This document shows, piece after piece, positions 36,001 through 43,695 of a stretch of DNA of 64,000 nt. Source of the stretch: Turritopsis dohrnii (taxonomy: Eukaryota > Cnidaria > Hydrozoa > Anthoathecata > Oceaniidae). Under the pieces are notes generated by a model that had not been told where the DNA came from, made no database searches, and saw nothing but the letters and a program-made list of their open reading frames with translations. Positions within the stretch are counted from its first letter, which is position 1. Each line of letters opens with the position of its first letter. Where the stretch lies: assembly GCA_027922465.2 (NCBI GenBank), contig BQMF02000119.1, positions 620,001 to 684,000 on the forward strand, in the 5' to 3' direction. The position numbers were made by a program, and so were the translations under genes.

Positions 36001-36898
36001 GTTCTTGTTAAAGATTAAATATGTTTATTATTTCCTTACAAAACATCGAGCTTCATAAAAGTTATCATCGACCTTTTAAATGTTCAGAGATTTTTCATTA
36101 AATTTTCGTTTCAAAAAAACTCACTTCTCAGTTTGAAACCTGTCAACCTGTTTCCATGAATGTTTTTTATATTTTTATTACAAGAAATATATTAATATTC
36201 ATATTCTACATTCGTTTATATAATTCTCAAATCCTTTCCATCCATATTTGTATTTCAGTTTTTTTAAAAAAAAGTCATCAACGTCAAATTTAATTTTTTG
36301 ATGAAAAATTTTGTTACTTTCCTGAAAATTTTATATTTTATATTTATCCTTTTATTTTCTGTTTGTTTATTTCCATTTTGTTATTATTAAATCGTTTGTT
36401 TTCATTTCTTCAGATCTTTGCAACCTCATGGGTGATGGTAGGTGGGATATGTTTCAAGACATTTTGAACCTCAATCCTTCCATCGTCACCATGAGAGGTG
36501 GTTGGGATAATCAAACATTGATGATGAAAGCAATCCTCAACAATCCACCACTATCCATCATCGAACAAATGATGCACCATGGTGCTGATGTTCATGATGT
36601 CGATAATCTTGGATGGAACGTCATACATTTCGCATGTCGGAGAAACCGTGTGGATTGTTTGAAACTATTCTACTCATACAACTCATCAAAACATCCATAC
36701 ATGAGGCGTGATAGAGGGAACAACACACCTCTACATGTTGCTTGTTATCATGGTCGTTACGAGTGTGTGGAGTTCCTTGTGAAAGTCGTCAAGTTGGAAA
36801 ATGGCGATAACAAAACAGCTTTTGATGTGATTTGTAAATTGTATCATAAAGACGATCGAGAAGAGAAGAAGAAGAAGATAGAAGAACTTTTTAAATAG
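21079..36898 (+). CDS. Death domain / SF1 helicase-like NTPase / FN3 / ankyrin protein (spliced, 8 exons)
   Basis: I assembled this from splice signals and phase. Exons: 21079-21166, 21667-21954, 22594-22890, 23749-23800, 23884-26454, 30838-31104, 31325-31374, 36414-36898. All junctions are GT-AG and all phases agree, giving 1365 residues. Domain order: basic N-tail; an unknown ~95-residue domain (30-125); a Death-fold domain (~126-224); a Ser-rich link; an SF1-like NTPase (Walker A GPYGCGKT at 560-567, Walker B LILDELD with Asp670-Glu671, RNP at 745-747, RGRE at 994-997, VTRSTNQLILV at 1020-1030); an FN3-like domain (~1100-1187); a 17-residue linker; ankyrin repeats to the end. The start codon is the first ATG of the phase-compatible exon (GGGAATGG context). 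An intracellular signalling or sensing role is inferred from the Death domain. Weakest link: the joins across the 4.4 and 5.0 kb introns rest on phase only. Confidence 0.65.
21667..21954 (+). CDS. Exon 2: unrecognised N-terminal helical domain
   Basis: Residues about 30-125 of the assembled protein ('ERKVIVWCAHKKLISESDKK', 'HPLFEYLCWIVLGE', 'GGCLIRKSDIQKYLQMLEG'). The exon has a phase-1 acceptor (TTTTAG) and a phase-1 donor (GAAG/gtaata), so it is a symmetrical, shufflable domain exon like exon 3. Its amphipathic pattern would suit an all-helical adaptor fold, possibly a second divergent death-fold, but I cannot assign a family. Confidence 0.65.
22594..22890 (+). CDS. Exon 3: Death-like domain
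   Basis: Encodes residues ~126-224. The C-terminal half, 'LKKVLEMWKQTSEDGTWQEL', then 'LFDHNTLITEIEEL', fits helices 4-6 of Death domains: a Trp-containing 'LL..W......TW..L...L' core followed by a charged '...LI.EIE.L' helix. The exon is phase 1-1, bounded by CAG acceptor and AGG/gtatgt donor. Death domains mediate homotypic assembly in NF-kB, apoptosis and NLR signalling (family knowledge); which partner applies here is unknown. A CARD cannot be excluded by eye. Confidence 0.6.
22975..23557. mobile_element. MITE inside intron 3 of the Death-NTPase gene
   Basis: Perfect 19-bp terminal inverted repeats, AAAGGCTGAAATACACGAT (from 22972) and its complement ending at 23560, plus A/T-rich subterminal palindromes (ATGATCA/TGATCAT). 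No ORF. Target duplication unclear (GGAT left, GGAA right). Confidence 0.75.
23749..23800 (+). CDS. Exon 4: 52-nt micro-exon linking Death domain to NTPase
   Basis: Without it, exon 3 (ends in phase 1) cannot join exon 5 (starts in phase 2). This 52-nt stretch lies between a strong acceptor (TTTTTTGTTTAG) and an ideal donor (gtaagt), is open in the required frame ('EISRSVVDQLHSSCSSSS'), and converts phase 1 to phase 2. It makes a Ser-rich hinge. It is inferred from signals only. Confidence 0.6.
23884..26454 (+). CDS. Exon 5: superfamily-1 helicase-like P-loop NTPase
   Basis: A 2571-nt exon (857 codons). A ~300-residue N-terminal region of unknown fold is followed by a Q-motif-like 'LRPEQLRAVEN', Walker A 'IIQGPYGCGKT', Walker B 'FHLILDELDKE', a 'SCMRNP' segment like SF1 motif III/IV, a long Ser/Glu-rich insert (~785-950), a very acidic loop ('EDDEDDDGNNDEDD'), then motif V-like 'ITSHAGCRGREAELVILF' and motif VI-like 'EGVTRSTNQLILVIP'. 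That order matches SF1 (UvrD/Pif1/Upf1-like) ATPases, not NACHT or NB-ARC. Open frame extends upstream to 23786 but that part is pyrimidine-rich intron; the acceptor is TGATTGCAG at 23883. A second ATG at 23937 could serve if the gene began here. Donor: AAAG/gtgaga at 26455. Confidence 0.85.
26455..30837 (+). other. 4.4 kb intron 5 of the Death-NTPase gene
   Basis: Bounded by donor gtgaga (26455) and acceptor GTTTTAG (30837). It contains an AAAT microsatellite (about 26993-27024), two related 'CTACAATAAATAAAT...TTGATAGGATT' segments (about 26987-27040 and 28108-28150), and a decayed transposon ORF on the opposite strand (28700-29526). No other phase-compatible exon was found, but small ones could be missed. 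Confidence 0.55.
28700..29526 (-). pseudogene. Transposon-derived ORF with Cys-rich C-terminus
   Basis: On the minus strand, 29526-29178 reads 'HTIPALHAFTGNDYTSAFYG', then 'GKTTAFKLLQASEEF' and 'LLQNIEAFVCLRY'. After frameshifts it continues with 'EIPSPIGHGWKMEAAVLTID', 'LISCNCSKSKCRTQVCEYR', and (near 28820-28740) an acidic 'YDTSDEDNDDGDSD' tail. This order ('LHAFTGCD.TSAF...IPSPVGHGW...CNC...C') is familiar from repetitive ORFs widespread in cnidarian, fish and sponge genomes, taken to be transposon-encoded. The class is unsure. Several frameshifts make it dead. Confidence 0.6.
30838..31104 (+). CDS. Exon 6: fibronectin type III-like domain
   Basis: Residues 1099-1187 of the assembled protein. 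'KPAQVKNLKITRLSDTNVRL', then 'TWRNVQKSCTIRMKK', 'TSVTIQVQRNTYYKFQI' and 'SNPAEI' carry the FN3 signature (strand-B Trp, 'Y.FQI' strand F, and the final proline-bearing strand). Its phase-2 acceptor (GTTTTAG) fits exactly the phase-2 donor of exon 5, making the junction codon AGC. A TAG at 31103-31105 would end the frame, but it overlaps an excellent donor (CTCTA/gtaaga), so splicing removes it; a shorter, FN3-terminated isoform is the alternative, with AATAAA at about 31157 in support. Confidence 0.65.
31157..31163 (+). terminator. Possible polyadenylation signal AATAAA after exon 6
   Basis: AATAAAAG lies ~50 bp past the optional stop at 31103-31105. It could serve a short isoform that ends after the FN3 domain and lacks ankyrin repeats. 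Confidence 0.35.
31325..31374 (+). CDS. Exon 7: short linker exon before the ankyrin cassette
   Basis: A 50-nt segment between acceptor TGTTTTAG and donor TATG/gtaagg. In the phase set by exon 6 it reads 'YFQPSFVIYSEKQYNFY' and ends in phase 1, which is exactly what the ankyrin exons at 36414 and 43202 require. Inferred from signals only. Confidence 0.5.
31760..32100 (+). pseudogene. Penelope-like retroelement fragment
   Basis: The frame around 31865-31997 reads 'SIPFLDTIVTRNDGNISVYR', then 'KPTHTHQYLNYTSNHPLS', the conserved 'PFLDT...VYRKPTHTDQYL...SNHP' segment at the end of the reverse transcriptase in Penelope-like elements. Upstream 'HDHVNALRPKI' (31820-31850) belongs to the same protein in a shifted frame. 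The matching part of the right duplicate unit (40040-40085) has lost this segment. The element is only a ~350 bp fragment. Confidence 0.7.
32770..33112. mobile_element. MITE with GC-rich ends, in intron 7
   Basis: The right part, 32938-33112, has repeated 'GGGCGCTTATT' blocks (CCGCCCGGGCGCTTATTA, TAGAGGAGGGCGCTTATTGG) and ends GAATACGGTA. The left part matches 19190-19400 inverted. It resembles the Tc1/mariner-like family of the 41024-41543 element (ends in TACGGTA). Absent from the right duplicate unit. Confidence 0.5.
33230..34733. mobile_element. PIF/Harbinger-like non-autonomous element, TSD TAA
   Basis: Ends AGGAAGGTTTCCACTTAGCT (33230) and the complement of AGGCTGATTTCCACTTAGCT (34733), flanked by TAA (33227-33229; 34734-34736). 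A 3-bp TAA target duplication fits PIF/Harbinger. A 491-bp element is nested at 33903-34396. The right part recurs at 40610-41000 in the second duplicate unit. Similar TTTCCACT ends occur at 47250-47335. Confidence 0.65.
33903..34396. mobile_element. Nested MITE present only in the left duplicate unit
   Basis: Inverted ends ACACGTTTTTTTTTTATAAG and its near complement at 34375-34396 (CTTATAAAAAAAATACGTGT). The uninterrupted target is visible in the right unit at about 40650 (GAGATAGTATATATGATGCC), so the insertion post-dates the duplication. Confidence 0.7.
34740..36413 (+). other. Sequence immediately upstream of the left ankyrin exon
   Basis: Intronic under the spliced-gene model. It contains an alternative-promoter-like patch at 35710-35820 (CACGTGG, ACCAATCACG, CATATAAT), conserved at 42500-42600 in the right unit, and a donor-like TTGT/gtgagt near 35893. 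An open frame at 35165-35398 is frame-disrupted in the right unit (41960-42190), which argues against it being a coding exon. Confidence 0.4.
36414..36898 (+). CDS. Ankyrin-repeat terminal exon 8a
   Basis: Acceptor CATTTCTTCAG at 36413; the frame reads 'DLCNLMGDGRWDMFQDILN' onward and closes at TAG 36896-36898. About four ankyrin repeats are visible: 'QTLMMKAILNNPPLSIIEQM', 'MHHGADVHDVDNLGWNVIHF', 'ACRRNRVDCLKLFYSY', 'NNTPLHVACYHGRYECVEFL', then 'NKTAFDVI'. The exon ends in a basic helix. The first helix begins before the internal ATG (36428), which supports coding across the acceptor and so an upstream exon. Phase 1 matches exon 7. Alternatively it is a small separate ankyrin gene starting at 36428. 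Compared with 43202-43695, differences are almost all amino-acid changing. Confidence 0.75.
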
Positions 36899-37616
36899 AT
36901 TGTAAATATTTTTTTAGGATTAGATAATTTTATTGTCGATATTTTTTGTTAAATATGAATATAGAATGAATTTCGATCTACTTTCGAATATTTTGAGTTC
37001 CGAACTTTTGCGAAAAAGTTTGTGATCATTTTTTTCTGGATAACAAATGATTTTCTAGGTTAAGATAAAACTTTTTACGGTCGAACTTTTTTCTATTAGA
37101 ATTTCTTTCCATCTGGTAATATTTTGAAAGGAAAACGAATTATGAATAAAGTTGTGAGAATGACAGTTTTGAGGAAATTGCAAGTTTTCAGTTTCGTGGA
37201 AGGTTTTGATATCTGATGAAATAATATAATTTTCAAGAAATCTTAATTCTATGATGAAAACAATTCTTGATTAAAACAATTGAAAATAGGATCGAAAACT
37301 CCCGTCGAAAGTTCTTAGCGTTGATACAATGACGTCACGAGAAACGTTTTTCAACTTAAACTTTTCTTGTGAAGATATAAGGTTGTAAAAGTTCTTCTGA
37401 CTTCATTCTCTGCTTAAAATGTTTTTATCATCGTGATATATCTATATGAAGAGAAGGAATTAATATGGTGTGAATGTTTTATTAGGGTGAACATTTAAAA
37501 ATACCAAGTCGAACGAAAAAGTTCTTTTTATTCCCTTGACACTTCTATAAATAGAAGTCTATCTATAAATATCTTACGAACGTGACCAATGTAAAGCTTA
37601 TCGACAAGCTATCTCA

Positions 37617-38018
37617 GGGGCTGTTCATATGGGGAAAAAATGTCTCGGTAAGCGGGGAAACTTTTTGACGCTCCACTTGCCGAGATCTCGCCTCTCTTAA
37701 GAATTGTTATGAATAATTATATTTCGTTCATATGATAAAAAAAACCATCCCGGTAAGCGGGATCTCGCGTATTGATAAGCGAGATCTCGGTAGGCGGGGA
37801 AATAATTTCTCCATATGAACACAATTACCCCGGTGAGCGGGATCATTTTATGTCTAGTCAGCAAGATTGTAATATTTTGATTGATTATTTGTTTTTAAAT
37901 TTTTCCCGCTACTTTACACGAGTCATATTATTTCCTCGCTTACCGAGGTAATTTTTTTTGGTGTGTCGAAAAGTTTCCCCGCCTACCGGGATATTTTTTT
38001 CTCCATATGAACAGCCCC
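37617..38018. mobile_element. MITE, TSD TCA, left unit only
   Basis: Perfect inverted ends GGGGCTGTTCATATGG at 37617 and the complement (CCATATGAACAGCCCC) ending at 38018 apart from minor changes; TCA flanks both sides (37614-37616; 38019-38021). Interior has repeated GCGGGATCTCG/CTTACCGAG blocks. The empty site is seen in the right unit near 44395. Confidence 0.75.
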
Positions 38019-38024
38019 TCAATA

Positions 38025-38377
38025 GCCCTATTTATACTGAGACGAGTAAATAGCGACGGATAGAATAATTGTAAATTTTATTTTCCTATCAGTATAAATA
38101 ACAAGACAGTATAATCAGATGATGGAATGGGCAAAACTTCTTTCTATCAGTATAAATACATGATAGACAGAGTAATGTTTATACTGATGACACTTTAATT
38201 CGATCGTTGAATTTGATCATATTTGTGCATCGTTTCGATGGTCGAATTGAGATGGAAAAATAAAGAGAAAACTCTATCCGTCTAACTGTTTTTTTCTGAT
38301 TTTTACTGTCAGACAGAAAAATGTTTTTTGCAATTATTCTATCCGTCTCAATTTCTCCGTCTCAGTATAAGTACGGC
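38025..38377. mobile_element. Second adjacent MITE with TA target, left unit only
   Basis: Starts (TA)GCCCTATTTATACTGAGAC and ends GTCTCAGTATAAGTACGGC(TA). Many AGTATAAATA/TATTTATACT blocks in both orientations inside. It sits 7 bp after the previous element, so the two inserted at nearly the same spot; the right unit has neither. Confidence 0.7.
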
Positions 38378-38379
38378 TA

Positions 38380-39789
38380 ATGTCGTTCTCAAGATCAAAA
38401 CGAAATTCTTAAAAAATTGAATCGATATTTCCCACAAATTCTTATTTAAAATATTTGTTTCTAATGGAACATGACGTCATTCAATGAGGGCTGGTGGTTC
38501 AGAAATCAGGAAAAAAAAAACTTTTTATTTTAATAAGTATCTCATTTCCGATGTTTTAAGTTACGGACGTAATTAAAAATGACAAAAAAGTTCGTGTAAC
38601 ATTTTCCCCTCTGGTATCGTTTCTTTTTCATTTAAATGTCATTATTACATTGTTTGAAAGCGAGGCAAGATCTAATGTGACGTAATTTCCAAAACGGTCT
38701 ACAATTGAGGGTTTTAACAGAACAGTTCATTTCGTGGAAAATCGAAGTTCAGATTCTTTTTGCTACACAGTTAACTACATCACAACCTCCAATTCAAGTT
38801 CTTTTGCCTTTTTGAAATATGAATAACGCTCAGAATGAATGGTCCATAAAGAATATTGCAAGAATGTAACTCATACTCCATTTTAGGAAATAGATGGTGT
38901 CGAAATAATTTTATTTTATTATTTTTTGTTGCAAAAAGAGAAGAAGATTACATTTTACATACATTTAACATAAAGTTTTTCTTTGGTTTATTATATCTGT
39001 AAATTATAAGCTGTTTTCTTATTTAACAATTAGAATTAAGAATATTCGAGGCTCAAAATTGAATTCCTGTCAAGGCCCTGTTAGAAGGTAGATAATTTGC
39101 TATATTATTCCATAAAGTTACTTAAAATAGAATAGTTTACGGAATAATTCATCGTGTATTGTTTCCTCGAAGGTCGATCTCTCCACTCTACAAATTCTGT
39201 ACGTGCAGGGCGGCGGACTACAATTCTATACGCATGCGCGTAAATTCAACCACTGCAAACACATTCCATTTGAAAGTAAGTAAACCTGTGGTGTACTGCC
39301 AAGCAACAGCGTGCGTTGTGATACCTCATTACACGAAATTAAACCACGTACTTAAGTAAGCCACACAACAAAGAAATAGTCTTCATTAAATGCGGCGCTT
39401 AATTTTTAGCGCGGCCTACAATATTGCGGCTAGATTAACACTCATAACCAGGACTAACAACGTTCAAACATATCCATTTTTGATACAAAAGGTGGCAACA
39501 AGATAATCATTTCTGGATTTCGATCAGCTGGGTATCATCCAGACCATCCATCGAAAAAGCACGTAAGAAAAAGAGTAAAGAGAATGTTTTCATTGCAAAA
39601 ATGAATTTATCATCCGTTTTTGTCTTTCAACTATTTTTTTGTTTAGATGAGTCTTAATTAATACACATTTTTTCACTTTTTCCACAACTTAAGTACATTA
39701 TTCGACATGGTTTCAGCATATGTCTTTCCCACCATGGTTTCGGTGTATTTCTTTCTCACCATGGTTTTGGCATATGTTTTTTTCATTAT
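38380..39789. other. 3' flank of ankyrin exon 8a, no further gene seen
   Basis: Colinear with 44400-45770 in the right unit. The open frame at 39159-39359 is preserved in part at 45132-45335, but has no recognisable protein features. The CATATGTTTTTTTCATT segment at the end marks the duplication breakpoint. Confidence 0.45.
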
Positions 39790-41023
39790 TGCTGTCTTTA
39801 AAATATCTCATACTCAATGTACACACATGGGATTTATTATATTATCTTTCCAAAACACAAAGTCATCATAACCAAGGGATGGACATATTTATTTTTAACA
39901 TTAGAAATATTAAATGAATTCAGCTCTAAGGAAAATGAACGTTTCCGTCATTGATGAACGATTGTATCATAATCTTAGACCTTCTGATGCGCGATTCCAA
40001 GGAAGTCCATAAGGTTCGTAGGTGACGTTTTTTTAATAATTAAAGGAACGCATCTAAATGAATTCCATGACCATTTTATCCGCCCACATTATCGCATACG
40101 CCATTTCCTGTAATTCGGTAAAATGTGCACTCCTCTGCAGTGTGAAGAAGCAAGTTTTATGAAAGTTTTCATGAAAATGTATATTTCCGAAAAACAACTA
40201 TTTTGGTGCGCGAAATCTTAAGTTCAGCTTTTATAATAATATAATCCATGATTTTTATTTTCATATTTTCATTATTGACCTTTAATCAGCTGTTTGGGAT
40301 TATTAATTAATATTTATACAGTTTTTTACACATCTTTAGTAGGTATATACATAATACAAATTACTGGTATAATTTAAGGACCTGTTGAACCTAAAAATCT
40401 AACTATTCTAAACAATTTGTTGCAAATCTATGATAACAGTAAACAAATGTGATAGGTAGAATGAAAATCGCCACGTGTTTACCATGACCATAGATTTACA
40501 AGTAACTATGACAATGTCAGTTTTGCGAAAATCTCAAAGCACCAACAAGCTTGAGCATTAAGGCATGTTAAGTGAACTCAAAATTAAGGACATTGGATTT
40601 ACTTTTACTTTTACTAAATCATCATGGTCATCTAGATATATAAAAAAGAGATAGTATATATGATGCCAAGCTACCCTGTTTTATGGACTGTGTCTTTACA
40701 ATCATACCAAGACTTGAATAAAAAGGAAAATGCATGCAGGGAAATCAGTTTCAGTGATTGCAATAGTGTGTGGTCACTGGTCAAAACCACCCATCGTTTT
40801 TTGTATTTTTCTCTTAATTTTATTCGTTATCTACGTCTTCTTGCGATGATAATTAACAGAAGTGCACAAACATTTAAAGCAGTCATTTTGAAAAACTTGA
40901 AAAAGGATTTTGGCACCCATAAGTGTGAAATTATTTTTTCATGTGGATCGGACAGGATTGGATCGTCAATCCGGTCCAGCTAAGTGGAAATCAGCCTTAA
41001 AGCACCTCCTAAGGAATCGATTA

Positions 41024-41543
41024 CCGTAATGCTTCGATTAGACGCCCGGGGCGTTTATTAAATTTTTTGAATTTTTAGGGGGGCGTTTAAAAGAGGGGGG
41101 CGTCTATTGAATTTTTGTGAAACTCTTCTTTTTTGTAAATATATACTAAATATAAACATCGATAAAAAATATACAAAATTAAACTTCAAGAACGGGAAAT
41201 CGGACTTGTTGTTCCTGCAAAACTTATCTTTACGACGAAAAATAAACGTTATTCTGAAGTTTTAGAAAAGGAACTTTTGAAAAGAAAGACAAAGTTTCTA
41301 ACTGTTAGTTTAAAATTTAAAAAGAAAGGCGTCTATCGCAAATTTCCATATTTTTATACAAAATGAAAACATTGAAGCTGAAACAATATGCAATGTAGTA
41401 GTTCTACATGCCTTAATTAGTGTGTCTCTAATAAACGCCCCTCTCTAGAGAGGGGCGTCTAATAGAGGTGGGCGTTTATTTAAAAATCTCCTGAAAAGGG
41501 GGGGGCGTCTATTCGAGGGGGGCGTTTAATCGAAGCATTACGG
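41024..41543. mobile_element. Tc1/mariner-like MITE, TA target, right unit only
   Basis: Ends CCGTAATGCTTCGATTAGAC (41024) and complement GTTTAATCGAAGCATTACGG (41543), with TA on both sides (41022-41023; 41544-41545). The left duplicate unit at 34755 shows the empty site (GAATCGATTATACAGACA), so it inserted after the duplication. Confidence 0.8.
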
Positions 41544-43201
41544 TAGACAGACATAATCTTTAGATTTACTGCATGGAGTAATGCATAGAAACTATTTAAT
41601 TAACAGGTAAATGACTTTGATTTGATCAATGGAGCATTTTTGTTGTAGCATACAGCAATTATTGAACATAAGACGCTGATAGTTATAAGTATTATGTCAT
41701 TTTTGAAAAACCATATAAATCAATAAAATACGTGTCATACTCTACTTCACTTCCTCGGTTTGCGGTACGGAAAGTATTCGTTTATCAATTAATTTCGTTG
41801 TTTTTCGACGCGTTATCAAATACTACGAATACAAATACGAAACCTTCAATTTCATTGGTTTAAAATCGAAATGGTATATAAGTTCAATCGAAAAAACTGA
41901 CTGAATTCAACTTCGAAGAACCAAAAAGTGCGGTACACTTTACTCCCCATTTGTGAAGCCAAATTTTCTTCTGCGCATGCTTAAACTGCTTTCAGTATAT
42001 ACTGAGAAGAAGAAATCTTTTATGGTGTCTCTGGAAGAGAATGATTTGATTAAACAAATACCATGCTTCAGAGCTTCTGTATTTTAGCTATCCAAGGAGA
42101 GAAAATGTATCCCGGACCTAAAATAATCAAATACACTGTGTGCAGTGATCAACAACATTGTACTTTAAAACCCCAAGCAAAACAAAAGTAATTATTCAAA
42201 TAATTACTAGCTAATGAATAAAATATTCATTCCTTACTCAAGTAGCCAAGAAGAAAAGTTGAAATTAAGTCTGCTAAAATTTTTATTTACAAATTTCTGT
42301 TTTCATCCCTTACTTTACCTTAAAGGTTGAATTTATTCGAAAAAAATGCATCGGTAGAGGCCACACACAATTGTTGTGTTTCCCCATCTTTCCTTTTCAG
42401 TTTCCCTTTCATGTTTCTTTTTTTCGAAAACATTCGTGTGTATAGATTAGCCTAGTGTAAATCAACCTTTATGCGTGAGAAAAGTTAAGTTTTGTGTCAC
42501 GTGGTTTACGACAGAAAGTGTTATTATCATATGTTAATTGTCGAATATATCATAAACCAATCACGTCGATAGAAAGTGTTCTAAAATTTTCTCATATAAT
42601 TCCATTTCGTTCCATTCAAATTCATTTCTACTTGGTTCAATGTTGTTTTGGTTGGAAAATTTTGTGTTTTTTAAATTGTGTGAGTATATGATCATTTTTG
42701 TGTGATTTTTTCGTATAACTTCTGCTTGTGAAATATGGTGATCCCTCTTCAATTTAAAATGCCGCTTTTCTTTATCTTTTCCACTTTCGTTCTTGTTAAC
42801 GATTAAATATGTTTAATTCCTTACAAAACATCGAATTTCATAAAAGTTATCATCGACCTTTGAAACGTTCAGAGATTTTTCATTAAATTTTCGTTTCAAA
42901 AAAAACTAACTTCTCAGTTTGAAACCTGTCAACCTGTTTCCATGAATGTTTTTTATATTTTTATTACAAGAAATATATTAATATTCATATTCTACATTCG
43001 TTTATATAATTCTCAAATCCTTTCCATCCATATTTGTATTTCAGTTTTTTTTTAAAAAAAAATTATCAACGTCAAATTTAATTTTTTCATGAAAAATTTT
43101 GTTACTTTCCTGAAAATTTTATATTTTATATTTATCCTTTTATTTTATGTTTGTTTATTTCCATTTTGTTATTATTAAATCGTTTGTTTTCATTTCTTCA
43201 G

Positions 43202-43695
43202 ATCTTGTGGAACTCATGCGTGATGGTGAGTGGGATAGGTTTCAAGATATTTTGAACCTCAATCCTTCCATCGTCACCATGAGATATTTTGTGTTTAATC
43301 AAACATTGATGATGAAAGCAATCGAAGACTTCAATCCACCACTATCCATCATCGAACAAATGATGCACCATGGTGCTGATGTTCATGATGTCGATAATCC
43401 TGGATTTAACGTCATACATATCGCATGTCGGGAAAACCGTGTGGATTGTTTGAAACTATTCTACTCATACAACTCATCAAAACATCCATACATGATGCGT
43501 GATGGATGGCACAACAACACACCTCTACATGATGCTTGTAGTAATGGTTATTACGAGTGTGTGGAGTTCCTTGTGAAAGTCGTCAAGGTGGATGTCAACG
43601 TGAAAAATGACGAGAACAAAACAGCTTTTGATGTGATTTGTGAATATTATGATGAAGACGATCGAGAAGAGAAGATAGAAGAACTTTTTAAATAG
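43202..43695 (+). CDS. Ankyrin-repeat alternative terminal exon 8b
   Basis: Same acceptor as 8a (TTTCATTTCTTCAG at 43201), same phase 1, and same TAG end; 494 nt, giving a 1368-residue protein if spliced to exon 7. Reads 'DLVELMRDGEWDRFQDILN', 'QTLMMKAIEDFNPPLSIIEQ', 'DNPGFNVIHIACRENRVDCL', 'NNTPLHDACSNGYYECVEFL', 'VDVNVKNDENKTAFDVICEY'. It retains a fuller fourth repeat ('VDVNVK') that 8a lost. Repeat backbone residues are unchanged between copies while loop and concave-face positions differ. It may be an alternative 3' exon of the Death-NTPase gene or a separate small gene starting at the internal ATG 43217. Confidence 0.75.

Larger units (their letters stand above)
31516..39789 (+). repeat. 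Tandem duplication, left unit (carries ankyrin exon 1)
   Basis: Begins near 31516 (CTTTAAAATATCTCAT) and ends near 39789, where the right unit starts with the same sequence (39790). The two units are colinear: Penelope-like remnant, right half of a Harbinger-like element, 1.6 kb intron, ankyrin exon, 2.9 kb 3' flank ending in the 'CATATGTTTTTTTCATTATT' motif. The left unit is longer because it holds extra insertions (33903-34396, 37617-38018, 38025-38377) and because the right unit lost ~1.2 kb. Flank divergence looks like a few per cent by eye. Confidence 0.85.
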
